DNA from: Nitrosomonadales bacterium
Lineage (GTDB): Bacteria; Pseudomonadota; Gammaproteobacteria; Burkholderiales; Gallionellaceae
DNA: 51,227 bases
Direction of reading: 5' to 3'
Assembly: GCA_023259065.1 (NCBI GenBank)
Contig: JAHFQY010000015.1
Location: 1 to 51,227, forward strand
The notes below the pieces were generated by a model that saw only the letters and a program-made list of their open reading frames with translations, was not told the DNA's origin and made no database searches. Position 1 is the stretch's first letter, and every line of letters starts with the position of its first letter. Position numbers and translations under genes: made by a program. Shown here one piece after another: positions 18,093 to 25,904 of this stretch.

Positions 18093-19700
18093 ATGCATGC
18101 CCATCCACAAGCCGCAGATGATGAACAGCCCAGGCTGATCAGCGCCTTGCGGGAGGGGCGCTGCTACCCCCATGCGGTGAAGAATGTGCGGCTGCTGGAA
18201 ACCCATATTTCATGGGTGTTGCTGGCCGGGCGCTACGCCTACAAGATCAAGAAACCGGTCAATCTGGGCTTTCTCGATTTCTCCACACTAGCGGCGCGGC
18301 AGTTCTTTTGTGCAGAAGAGATTCGCCTCAACCGGCGCCTGGCGCCACAACTCTACCTCGATGTCATTGCCATAGGCGGCACGCCGGATGCACCGGTGAT
18401 GGGGGCCGAGCCGGCACTGGAATATGCCGTCAGAATGCGCCGTTTCGCGGTTTCACGGCAACTGGACAGGCTGCTGCTGCGCGGCGCGTTATTGCCGCAA
18501 CACCTCGATAATCTGGCCGTCACCATTGCCCGCTTCCATCACAGCCTGCCCGCGGCGGACAGGGCGAGCACCTATGGCTCTCCTGCTGCCATAGGTACTG
18601 CGGCCATGGAAAATTTCGCGCACCTGCTGGATTTGCTGGGCGATCCCGCAGACCAGCAGGCGGTGGGAGCCCTGCAGGAAGCGAGCAAGTCCGAATTTGC
18701 AGCCTGTGACCGCCTTTTTGCGCAACGCCGGGAGCAGGGCCATGTACGCGAGTGTCACGGTGACCTGCATCTGGGCAATATCGTGCTGCTCGGCGGGGAA
18801 GCCGTTCCATTCGATGGCATAGAGTTCAACCCCGCATTGCGCTGGATAGATGTGATCAGCGAAATCGCGTTTACCGTGATGGATCTGCAGCAGCACCAGC
18901 GCCACGACCTTGCCAGCCGTTTCCTGAATGCCTGGCTGCAGGAAAGCGGCGACTACAGCGCTGTGGCCGTGCTGCGTTTCTACATTGCCTACCGCGCGGC
19001 GGTGCGTGCCAAGGTCTGTGCCATCCGTGCCGCGCAGGAGCAGCAGGGCAAACGCGCCAGGTCACAGGCGCTGGCAGCTTGCCGTGGTTACCTGGCACTG
19101 GCGGCACAAAGCCTGTGGCGGGAACCGCCCGTGCTGATCATCACCCATGGTTTGCCGGGCTCGGGCAAGACCACTTTTTCACAGGCAGCGCTGGAGCGGC
19201 TGGGCGCCATACGCATACGTTCCGATGTCGAGCGCAAGCGCCTGCACGGCCTGTCTCCGCTGGCCGCAAGCGCCGGGGCAGAGGTGTATGGAGCGGACGC
19301 GACACGGCGCACCTACGCGCGCCTGCTTGAGCTGGCCGGCGTGCTGCTCAAGGCGGGATACACGGTGATTGTGGATGCGGCTTTTCTCAAGCAGGATGAA
19401 CGCAGGCAATTCAGCCAGCTGGCGCAGGAGCTCGCTGTGCCCTTTGCCATTGCCTCATTGCAGGCAGGCGACAATACGCTGAAGTCGCGTATCAGCCAGC
19501 GCATGCAGGCCGGCAACGATGCTTCCGAGGCAGGTCTGGATGTGTTGCAACTGCTGCAGGAAAAACAGGAATTGTTGTCGCAACAAGAGCGCCAGCGCAC
19601 GGTGGTATTTCTGAACGAGGAAACAGGGCTGATCGAGGGAACAAGTCTGGCCGAATCTGCATGGGCGGCACTGGAGCGCTTGCTGCAGGCAGGAACATAA
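18093..19700 (+). CDS. Fusion of an APH-like kinase and a P-loop ATPase/kinase
   Basis: A 535-residue two-domain protein. The N-terminal half (about 1-335) is an aminoglycoside-phosphotransferase/choline-kinase fold, with the Brenner-type motif CHGDLHLGNI and the following metal aspartate in PFDGIEFNP. The C-terminal part (about 345-535) is a zeta-toxin/gluconate-kinase-like P-loop domain with Walker A GLPGSGKTTF. The fusion is widespread in proteobacteria but its substrate is unknown; resistance to aminoglycosides should not be assumed. ATG 18093 follows the upstream gene by 6 bases. Confidence 0.85.
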   Translation: MHAHPQAADDEQPRLISALREGRCYPHAVKNVRLLETHISWVLLAGRYAYKIKKPVNLGFLDFSTLAARQFFCAEEIRLNRRLAPQLYLDVIAIGGTPDAPVMGAEPALEYAVRMRRFAVSRQLDRLLLRGALLPQHLDNLAVTIARFHHSLPAADRASTYGSPAAIGTAAMENFAHLLDLLGDPADQQAVGALQEASKSEFAACDRLFAQRREQGHVRECHGDLHLGNIVLLGGEAVPFDGIEFNPALRWIDVISEIAFTVMDLQQHQRHDLASRFLNAWLQESGDYSAVAVLRFYIAYRAAVRAKVCAIRAAQEQQGKRARSQALAACRGYLALAAQSLWREPPVLIITHGLPGSGKTTFSQAALERLGAIRIRSDVERKRLHGLSPLAASAGAEVYGADATRRTYARLLELAGVLLKAGYTVIVDAAFLKQDERRQFSQLAQELAVPFAIASLQAGDNTLKSRISQRMQAGNDASEAGLDVLQLLQEKQELLSQQERQRTVVFLNEETGLIEGTSLAESAWAALERLLQAGT

Positions 19701-19841
19701 GGGCGCTTCTATAAATGCAAAGTTCTAAGCAAGACAAGGCGCGAGCAAAAAATTGCAACGCAGCATATGTTTGATATGTAAGGAGCAATTTTTTGTGAGC
19801 AACGCAGTATTGCGACGAAATTTGGATTTATAGAAGTGCCC
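19701..19841. repeat. MITE-like 141-bp inverted-repeat element
   Basis: Terminal 16-bp arms (19701-19716, starting GGGCGCTTCTATAAAT, and 19826-19841) pair with one G/T wobble. Inside them is a second inverted pair (GCAAAAAATTGC against GCAATTTTTTG) and a central CATAT/ATATG hairpin, so the whole element can fold into one long stem. It starts right after the stop of the APH/AAA gene and ends 71 bases before the aldolase start. No open frame lies in it. It looks like a non-autonomous mobile or REP-type repeat. Confidence 0.7.
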
Positions 19842-19912
19842 ATAACTTTATTTCACTCGCGCCCCGTGAGGTGTAAGATTTTCCTTCCCGCGCACACTAC
19901 AAGGAGATTGTC

Positions 19913-20962
19913 ATGACGGATATCAACATGTTACTCGCCGATGAAGCAGAGCATCTGCTCAAGTATCACTGTGTTGGCATTCCCAGGGAGTCATTGCATC
20001 TTCCCGGTCCGGATTATGTCGATCGTGTGGTGGCGCTGAAAGACCGCAAGCCGGGCGTGCTGCGCAGCATGCAGGCCCTGTATGGCCACGGCAGGCTGGC
20101 GCATACGGGCTACCTGTCGCTGCTGCCGGTGGATCAGGGCGTGGAGCACTCCGGCGGCGCCTCGTTTGCACCCAACCCCATTTATTTCGATCCCGACAAT
20201 ATCGTCAAACTGGCCATCGAGGGCGGTTGCAACGGTGTGGCCTCCACTCTGGGCGTGCTGTCATCGGTGGCGCGCAAATATGCGCACAAGATTCCCTTCA
20301 TCGTGAAGATCAACCACAACGAGATGCTGACCTATCCCAACATCTACGACCAGACCCTGTTTGCCAGCGTGAACCAGGCATTCGACATGGGCGCGGTGGC
20401 GGTGGGGGCGACCGTGTTCTACGGCTCAGAGCATTCGCGCCGGCAGATCCAGGAAATCTCCGACGCGTTCGAGCATGCGCACAGCTTGGGCCTGGCCACC
20501 ATCCTGTGGGCTTACCTGCGTAACCCCGCATTCAAGGTGGGGGACAAGGACTACCATGTTGCCGCCGACCTCACCGGTCAGGCCAACCACCTCGCTGCCA
20601 CCATCAACGCCGACATCGTCAAGCAGAAAATGGCCGAGAACAACGGCGGCTACAACGCCATCAAGTTTGGCAAGACTCATCCCAGGGTGTACAGCGAGCT
20701 GACCACAGATCACCCCATCGATCTGGTGCGCTACCAGGTGGCAAACTGCTACATGGGCCGCGCCGGCCTCATTAATTCAGGCGGTGAATCCGGCAAGGAC
20801 GACCTGCACCAGGCGGTGCGTACCGCCGTGATCAACAAGCGTGCAGGCGGCATGGGGCTGATTTCCGGACGCAAGGCTTTCCAGAAGCCGATGCAGGAAG
20901 GTGTGGCGTTGTTGCACGCGATTCAGGATGTGTATGCCGCAAAAGAGGTGACTGTGGCATAA
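19913..20962 (+). CDS. fbaB: Class I fructose-bisphosphate aldolase (DhnA/FbaB type)
   Basis: A 349-residue Schiff-base aldolase of the DhnA/FbaB family, which splits fructose-1,6-bisphosphate to two triose phosphates without a metal. Family marks are [16 protein letters not shown] near residue 75, [10 protein letters not shown] (about 127-136), [11 protein letters not shown] and the C-terminal phosphate-binding segment [13 protein letters not shown]. The Schiff-base lysine is probably one of those in the later KFGKTHP segment, but I cannot fix it without an alignment. A good ribosome binding site (AAGGAG) precedes ATG 19913. It stands alone, with a palindromic element upstream and a convergent HDOD gene downstream. 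Confidence 0.92.
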   Translation: MTDINMLLADEAEHLLKYHCVGIPRESLHLPGPDYVDRVVALKDRKPGVLRSMQALYGHGRLAHTGYLSLLPVDQGVEHSGGASFAPNPIYFDPDNIVKLAIEGGCNGVASTLGVLSSVARKYAHKIPFIVKINHNEMLTYPNIYDQTLFASVNQAFDMGAVAVGATVFYGSEHSRRQIQEISDAFEHAHSLGLATILWAYLRNPAFKVGDKDYHVAADLTGQANHLAATINADIVKQKMAENNGGYNAIKFGKTHPRVYSELTTDHPIDLVRYQVANCYMGRAGLINSGGESGKDDLHQAVRTAVINKRAGGMGLISGRKAFQKPMQEGVALLHAIQDVYAAKEVTVA

Positions 20963-20976
20963 GGCTGCCAACACCA

Positions 20977-20993
20977 GGGCAGTGTTACTGCCC
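20977..20993. terminator. Possible bidirectional hairpin between fbaB and the HDOD gene
   Basis: GGGCAGT and ACTGCCC form a perfect 7-bp stem with a 3-base loop in the 61-base gap between two convergent genes. There is no T-run on either side, so the terminator call is tentative. A second small hairpin (AATCCTG/CAGGATT, 21016-21031) overlaps the HDOD stop codon. Confidence 0.35.
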
Positions 20994-21023
20994 ATTGCGC
21001 GCTACCCTGATGTGAAATCCTGC

Positions 21024-21875
21024 TCAGGATTGTTGCTGGGTGAATTTGTCCAGCACGTCCTCGATAAATTCAGTAGCAATATCATCATCCACGCCGATTT
21101 CTTCGAGAGTGCTGCTCTTGATGCCTGACCATTCCGGGTCTCCCTGGCGATGCAGTCTGCTGTGCAGATGGTGCGCAGTTCTCAGCATGGACACCATGGT
21201 GAGCGCCGCGTGATCAACGCTCAAACGGTCATGGTGATAGCGCACGGCCTGGCAGATGAATTCGGGCAAGTTCCAGTGCCTGGTAACCAGGTAGCCGACA
21301 ATTGCGTGATCGGTATTGAAGCGTCTGTCCTCATCATGGAAATCCGGCCAGTTGCTTCCGCTGTTAAGCCGGAACGCCTTGCAGTACTCCGGGAAGCGCT
21401 GCATCAGTATCGGCACGCCGCACTCGTGAAACAGGCCGGCCATGTATGCCTGGTCAGCCGCGATATTGCAGGCCGAGATCTGTTTCTTGGCAATGATGGC
21501 ACACAGCGCGGCGATCTCCTGCGAGCGCTCCCAGAATTTATCGAAGGCCACCCCCTGGTCACCGATGGCCTTGCGCAACGACAGCCCCTTGATCAGGTTG
21601 GTGACCTGCGTCAGCCCCAGTACGGTGATGGCTTTCTGGATGTTGGTGATAGGCACGGGTGAGTTGTAGAACGACGAATTCACCAGCTTGAAGATGGCGG
21701 CGCTGAGGCCCACGTCCTTGTTGATCAGATTGCCGATGGCAACCATGTTGTTGCTGGGTTTGCTCACCAGCTTGTCTATTTCCAGCAGAATTGCCGGCTG
21801 CGGCGGAATATTGATCTGGCTGCTCAGAACCTGCTGCAGCAGGGCTTGTTCATCGTCCGGTATGGCTGCTGTCAT
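21024..21875 (-). CDS. HDOD-domain signalling protein
   Basis: A 283-residue single-domain HDOD protein (about residues 15-215), related to HD-GYP proteins but without their catalytic metal motifs. Visible marks are LINKDVGLSAAIFKLVNSSF, KAITVLGLTQV, MAGLFHECGVP where HE replaces the usual HD, and DHAIVGYLVTRHW. Such proteins act as output or adaptor modules in motility, biofilm or cell-cycle signalling. It is monocistronic and convergent with the aldolase gene. A second HDOD protein lies at 42393-43268 and keeps the HD pair. Confidence 0.85.
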   Translation of the reverse strand: MTAAIPDDEQALLQQVLSSQINIPPQPAILLEIDKLVSKPSNNMVAIGNLINKDVGLSAAIFKLVNSSFYNSPVPITNIQKAITVLGLTQVTNLIKGLSLRKAIGDQGVAFDKFWERSQEIAALCAIIAKKQISACNIAADQAYMAGLFHECGVPILMQRFPEYCKAFRLNSGSNWPDFHDEDRRFNTDHAIVGYLVTRHWNLPEFICQAVRYHHDRLSVDHAALTMVSMLRTAHHLHSRLHRQGDPEWSGIKSSTLEEIGVDDDIATEFIEDVLDKFTQQQS

Positions 21876-22047
21876 GAAAGTTTCCCGACTCGTGTTGCAT
21901 TGGATGGGCGTAATTGTAGCCCGTCAGGGGATGGTTTTGAGCATGAAAAAACAATTCTGGCGGAACTGGTGCCTGCGGGGAAAGCCGGGCGCATCACGGG
22001 CAGTGGAGCAGGCGGCAACTTCGGGCTGTGTTGCCGGAGGAGGTTGT

Positions 22048-22821
22048 TCAGAATGAGTACAAGGCTTTCAAGCCGAAGGTGTTCATGCTCGACTGGGGTT
22101 GCACTATGCTGTAAAGGCTGCCGCCAGAGGTGGCGTAAACCGGCTCCGATTGGGTGAAGCGCCAGCTGTCATAGTAGCCCACGATATCCCAGTAATTGCC
22201 CGTGCGATAAGCGAGCTCGGCATACAGGCTTATGCTTTTGCCGGGTGCAAGCTGCGGATTGGAATTAAATCCGGCGCTGTCCAGGTGGGCATCTTCACTG
22301 GTTTTGAACGGCAGCTTGAGGCCGCCGCCGCCATGAAAGCCCGCCGCCTGCAGGGGCTGGTCAAGGCTGATGCCGGTGCGCAGGAACCACACCGAATAAT
22401 CCTCAATCTGGTTCGTGTTGATGGTGCGACGCCAGCTGTCCCAGCCCACTCCGCCCACATAATCGAGCCGGTAATTTCCCAGATAGTGGCGCGAAATAAG
22501 CTGACCCTCGTGCGTGATGCCACTGTAGTCGCTTTGGGTGGAAACAGGTGTATGGCTCAGTTGGGTGTAAGTGTCGTAGGGAACGCGGCCGTTGTAGAGT
22601 TTGCCGCTGTAAGAGTAAAGCAGGCCGCTGTCGCCATCCTCCACCCACTTCAGATACAGCGCATAGCGCGAGCCGTTTTCCTTGGGAGTCAGCGACGAGC
22701 CCGCCAGTGATTCCTCCCACCGATAGTTCTCGACACCCGCGCTACTGCTCCACTCTGCCAGTGCCGTCGTGGAGTGGAGAGCCATCGCAAACAGAATTGC
22801 AGCAAGAATTCTTGTGCTCAT
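22048..22821 (-). CDS. Probable outer-membrane beta-barrel protein of unknown function
   Basis: A 257-residue exported protein. The signal peptide covers about residues 1-22 (core ILAAILFAMALHS, cleavage after ALA). The mature chain is rich in alternating aromatic/polar strands (YALYLKWVEDG, YRLDYVGGVGWDSW, ISLYAELAYRTGNYWDIVGYY) and ends in Phe (KALYSF), the classical outer-membrane insertion signal. The ribosome binding site GGAGAG precedes ATG 22821. I do not recognise a specific family. It is downstream of the patatin-like gene on the same strand after 129 bases. Confidence 0.65.
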   Translation of the reverse strand: MSTRILAAILFAMALHSTTALAEWSSSAGVENYRWEESLAGSSLTPKENGSRYALYLKWVEDGDSGLLYSYSGKLYNGRVPYDTYTQLSHTPVSTQSDYSGITHEGQLISRHYLGNYRLDYVGGVGWDSWRRTINTNQIEDYSVWFLRTGISLDQPLQAAGFHGGGGLKLPFKTSEDAHLDSAGFNSNPQLAPGKSISLYAELAYRTGNYWDIVGYYDSWRFTQSEPVYATSGGSLYSIVQPQSSMNTFGLKALYSF

Positions 22822-22950
22822 TTTGTTCTCTCCATCGTGGTTGAAAGGGGCCGCTGCCTGATGATTTTCATGTTACTACAATCACTTGATTACTCACTTA
22901 TACTGAGACATTTCTGCAACAGATAAGTTCGCCCCGGCAAGCAATGGGAG

Positions 22951-23874
22951 CTATCGTTGCATGACAGCATCCTGGCGTCCCTCATTCAGTTTTGCCAGCT
23001 TGGCTTTGAGATCGGGCAGGATCGCAGCGACAGCTTTCTCACCCTCCAGCACGGCCAGGTGGCGACCGTTGAAATCGGTGGAGTTGATGCCCAGCGTCAG
23101 CGGGCGAATGACCATGTCAGCACCGGGAAGTTCGTTGCGGTTGATGGTCTGGCCCATGATGGTGAAAGTCTGCATCAGCACATCCAGCGTGCTCTCCGTC
23201 TTGCCGTATTGCGGGCGATCGGAAATGTCCACGGCAATGATGAAGTCTGCGCCCAGCGCGCGCGCCACGCGTACCGGTACAGGCGAGACCAGGCCGCCAT
23301 CGACATAATCATGGCCATTGATGGAGACCGGCTGGAATACGCCGGGAACAGAGCTGGATGCGCGCACCGCCATGCCGGTATTGCCGGTGCGGAACACGAT
23401 CATCTCGCCGCTGTGCAGATCGGTGGCCACCACGGCAAACAGCTTGTTGAGCTTCTCCAGCGGGCGCTGTTTGACCGAGGTGTTGATGAAATCCTGCAAC
23501 GCTTCACCCTTGATCACACCACGGTTGGGCATGGACCAGTCGCTGACCTGTCCTTCTTCCATCTGCATGGACAGTTTTTGCATGTCAAAGCCGTTATAAC
23601 CGGCGGCATACAGGGCGCCCACAACAGAGCCGGCGCTGGTGCCCACTATCATGTCGGGAGAGATGCCCTGAGCTTCCAGCGCCTTGATCACGCCGATGTG
23701 GGCAAAGCCGCGTGCCGCGCCACCGCCCAGTACCAGGGCTATTTTGGCGGGGGGAAGTGCTGCGGACGCCACCATGGGCGCTGGTGGCGTGGCTGAGTTG
23801 CAGCCACCCAGCAGCAGCGCGGCAGTGAATGTCAGAATGGCAGATGGCGGAAATAGCGAGAATCTGGTTTTCAT
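22951..23874 (-). CDS. Patatin-like phospholipase lipoprotein (RssA-like)
   Basis: A 307-residue serine hydrolase with a lipoprotein signal: hydrophobic core, then LLLGGC near residue 25, so it is probably anchored in a membrane by an N-terminal lipid. The patatin fold follows with the oxyanion hole GGGAARGFAH, the nucleophile motif GTSAG and the catalytic aspartate motif DGG (VDGGLVSPVP). The Ser/Asp dyad is therefore complete. Probable activity is phospholipase A or lipid acyl hydrolase; the physiological substrate is unknown. ATG 23874 is chosen over an upstream TTG at 23883. Confidence 0.88.
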   Translation of the reverse strand: MKTRFSLFPPSAILTFTAALLLGGCNSATPPAPMVASAALPPAKIALVLGGGAARGFAHIGVIKALEAQGISPDMIVGTSAGSVVGALYAAGYNGFDMQKLSMQMEEGQVSDWSMPNRGVIKGEALQDFINTSVKQRPLEKLNKLFAVVATDLHSGEMIVFRTGNTGMAVRASSSVPGVFQPVSINGHDYVDGGLVSPVPVRVARALGADFIIAVDISDRPQYGKTESTLDVLMQTFTIMGQTINRNELPGADMVIRPLTLGINSTDFNGRHLAVLEGEKAVAAILPDLKAKLAKLNEGRQDAVMQR

Positions 23875-23994
23875 GTGGATCAATCTTGTTGGTATGGCCT
23901 GAATGCCGCAATGGCGCGCATGGTCGCATCACGCCAGAATAAGTTCAAGTTGGGAGGTCATCGTGCCATGCGGGTGCGCACGACGGATGAGGTG

Positions 23995-24531
23995 CTACAA
24001 CTGGGCGTGTGCGACCCCGCGCCGGGCAGCCATCTTCTTGCCCAGCTCGGACAGCTTCTCGCTGCTCAGCAACTGTGCCGCCAGGGGCAATAGCTGTGCA
24101 TTTTCAAGGGTGATGTGACGCTCATACAGCAGGCTGAAATGCGCCACGACCTTCTCGTCCAGCGAGGCAGACTTTCCTTCCGCAATGGCCTGCAGCATGG
24201 GGTGCAGGTTCAACCAGGCCGACTCCATGTCGTGATGCTGGCCTATCAGGCGCATCACCAGGTCGTGCGCCGCACTGTCGGCTGTGGCCAGCAGCTGTGG
24301 AAACAGATCCATCTCCTCGTCATCGTGATGGTACTGGCCCGCGCTGTTGAAGTAGCGCAATACGGCCTGCGCCGCCTGCCTTGCCTGGGCGTCACTGCCG
24401 TGCGCGGGCAGGTGTTGCAGCAGCTTTGCCAGCGTGGCGCATTGCGCCAGTATCCTGCCGTGGCAGGCGCGCAGCATTTCCAGTGGCTGGTCGAAAGTCG
24501 GGGCGGAGGCATTGCCGAGCAGGTCGTTCAT
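23995..24531 (-). CDS. Hemerythrin-like (HHE) domain protein
   Basis: A 178-residue four-helix protein of the hemerythrin HHE class, expected to bind a di-iron centre and to sense or handle O2, NO or peroxide. Candidate ligands lie in order: RACHGRIL (about residue 26), GQYHHDDEEMDLFP (about 76-89), GQHHDMESAW and LYERHITLENAQLLPLA. ATG 24531 has a good ribosome binding site (AGGAAA). The reading frame extends further upstream but that part has no family character. It is the third gene of the DsrC-like/SirB2/hemerythrin set, 25 bases after sirB2. Confidence 0.82.
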   Translation of the reverse strand: MNDLLGNASAPTFDQPLEMLRACHGRILAQCATLAKLLQHLPAHGSDAQARQAAQAVLRYFNSAGQYHHDDEEMDLFPQLLATADSAAHDLVMRLIGQHHDMESAWLNLHPMLQAIAEGKSASLDEKVVAHFSLLYERHITLENAQLLPLAAQLLSSEKLSELGKKMAARRGVAHAQL

Positions 24532-24556
24532 GATGTTTCCTTGGCTGTGTGATATG

Positions 24557-24949
24557 TCACGGCTGCAACGCGTGCCACGGTTGCGGATTGTGGGTAAGCG
24601 CCACCGTGACGATATAAAAAAACACTGCCTGTGCCGCCAGCCACGCGGACAAACGTATGCCGCGTGTCCTGCCGCGCTTGATGGCAACGGTGCCCAAGGC
24701 TATGTACAGCAGCAGCGCGATGATCTTGCTCATCAGCCAGGGATTGCTGCCTGGCGAGACCTGCATTTGCACGGCCAGGGTAATGGCGCTGGCAAGCAGA
24801 ACGGTATCCACGACATGCGGGGCAATTTTCACCCAGCGCTGCTGCAGGCTTGGAGAGTTGCGCAACATCCAGATGCCGCGCAGCACAAACAGGGAGTAGC
24901 TGAGCAGCACGCAGCTGATGTGCAAATATTTGACGGCGATGATGCTCAA
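24557..24949 (-). CDS. SirB2-family membrane protein
   Basis: A 130-residue integral membrane protein with four hydrophobic segments (about residues 5-25, 44-64, 74-92 and 102-122). The SirB2 character is seen in VKYLHISCVLLSYSLFVLRG, then a short arginine-rich loop and VDTVLLASAITLA. The family name comes from a Salmonella locus; its biochemical role is unknown. It starts at TTG 24949, with no in-frame ATG nearby. It lies between the DsrC-like and hemerythrin-like genes and is probably part of one transcript. Confidence 0.8.
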   Translation of the reverse strand: MSIIAVKYLHISCVLLSYSLFVLRGIWMLRNSPSLQQRWVKIAPHVVDTVLLASAITLAVQMQVSPGSNPWLMSKIIALLLYIALGTVAIKRGRTRGIRLSAWLAAQAVFFYIVTVALTHNPQPWHALQP

Positions 24950-24974
24950 TTGGGTTGCGGTTTGACGCGGAAGC

Positions 24975-25301
24975 TCAACCCGTACTCCATGCGCGCGGGC
25001 GCTTCATGCCGGCGATCTTGCACGCCTGCTTCACATAACCGTAAGGGAAAAGCTCGAATATCATGTTGCGCGATGCCGCGCCGTAAGTTTGCGACAGGTG
25101 CTTCATCACATGGCGCACATCGGAGGCAACCTGATGCTCCATGTAATATTCGCGCATAAAACGAATCGCGTCCCAGTGCCCTTCGGTGAGCTCGATATTT
25201 TCCTGGCGGGCAAGCTCTGCGGCCACTTCCTCGGTCCAGTCCATCGGCTCTATCAGGTAACCTTCGGTGTCCGTTTCGGGTAATTGCACTGTTGTATTCA
25301 T
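24975..25301 (-). CDS. DsrC/TusE-family sulfur-relay protein lacking the terminal cysteine
   Basis: A 108-residue DsrC/TusE-family protein, which in other members carries sulfur as a persulfide or trisulfide. Family marks are DTEGYLIEPMDWTEEVA, ELTEGHWDAIRFMREYY and RHVMKHLSQ. The C-terminal arm reads KQACKIAGMKRPRAWSTG: the inner cysteine (CysB) is present, but the position 11 residues later, where DsrC has its essential CysA, is Trp. TusE shows the reverse pattern (CysA only), so this protein is neither a canonical DsrC nor a TusE. It probably has a regulatory or one-thiol role. The ribosome binding site GAGGT precedes ATG 25301. It is the first gene of an operon with sirB2 and the hemerythrin gene. 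Confidence 0.85.
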   Translation of the reverse strand: MNTTVQLPETDTEGYLIEPMDWTEEVAAELARQENIELTEGHWDAIRFMREYYMEHQVASDVRHVMKHLSQTYGAASRNMIFELFPYGYVKQACKIAGMKRPRAWSTG

Positions 25302-25352
25302 TGTTCACCTCGATGAAAAATAATTAACCAAGCCAGCAAGTAAAGCAATTGT

Positions 25353-25386
25353 ATATCATGTTTTTATAATATCACAACATGATATT
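25353..25386. promoter_or_regulatory. Candidate MarR operator in the divergent marR/dsrC-like gap
   Basis: Two nested inverted repeats lie in the 119-base AT-rich gap: ATATCATGTT (25353-25362) with AACATGATAT (25376-25385), a perfect 10-bp pair, and AATATCA-N5-TGATATT (25368-25386). The second has the size and spacing usual for a MarR dimer site. The site lies 35-68 bases upstream of the marR ATG and 52-85 bases upstream of the DsrC-like ATG, so one bound dimer could control both directions. Confidence 0.5.
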
Positions 25387-25420
25387 TTAAATTTCATAAA
25401 AAACAATGTAATATGTGCTC

Positions 25421-25864
25421 ATGGCAAATAAAAAACTAAACAAGGGCGAATTCGAAGCATTGTCGAAGTTTCGTTACCAGCTGCGCCGCTTCCTGCGCTT
25501 CAGCGAGGAAGTCTCGCGCGAATTTGGCATCACCCATCTGCAGTATTTGCTGATGCTGCATATCAAGGGCCACCAGGGGAGGCAGTGGGCAACGGTAGGC
25601 GAGCTGGCCGAGCTGCTGCAGTCGCATCACCACGGCGTGGTTTCCCTGGTGTCCCGCTGCGAGAAGCTGGGGCTGGTTTATCGCCAGCAAGGCACGGTCG
25701 ACCGGCGCGAGGTGGAAGTTCGTCTCACGCCCGCGGGTGAGAAAATGGTGAGCAAGCTTGCACGCATGCACCGCGATGAGTTGCTCAAGCTGCAAGGTGT
25801 TTTCCAGGTGCCGGGCATGCAGGAGCTGGCGGGAGAAGGCCAGGCTGCGATGCAGAAAGATTGA
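25421..25864 (+). CDS. MarR-family transcriptional regulator
   Basis: A 147-residue winged-helix regulator. The DNA-binding part is about residues 40-105: TVGELAELLQSHHHGVVSLVSRCEKLGLV, then the wing with VDRREVEVRLTPAGEKM. The helices at both ends should form the dimer interface. It has a single cysteine (SRCEKLG) at the start of the recognition region, which could act as a thiol switch. ATG 25421 is chosen; GTG 25415 is an alternative. It is divergent from the DsrC-like operon across a palindrome-rich gap and is the likely local regulator. Confidence 0.88.
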   Translation: MANKKLNKGEFEALSKFRYQLRRFLRFSEEVSREFGITHLQYLLMLHIKGHQGRQWATVGELAELLQSHHHGVVSLVSRCEKLGLVYRQQGTVDRREVEVRLTPAGEKMVSKLARMHRDELLKLQGVFQVPGMQELAGEGQAAMQKD

Positions 25865-25904
25865 TGGGCTGGTGTAGCGAATGCCAGCAATATAAAACGG
25901 AAAG

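Noticed and set aside
18093-19137. Aminoglycoside resistance gene
   Set aside because: The APH-like fold is fused to a P-loop domain, an architecture common in environmental proteobacteria and not tied to resistance.
24975-25020. Frameshift hiding a normal DsrC C-terminus
   Set aside because: The other frames give no PTGC-type ending with a terminal cysteine, and the visible end (AWSTG) follows a normal family arm, so it looks like a real variant.
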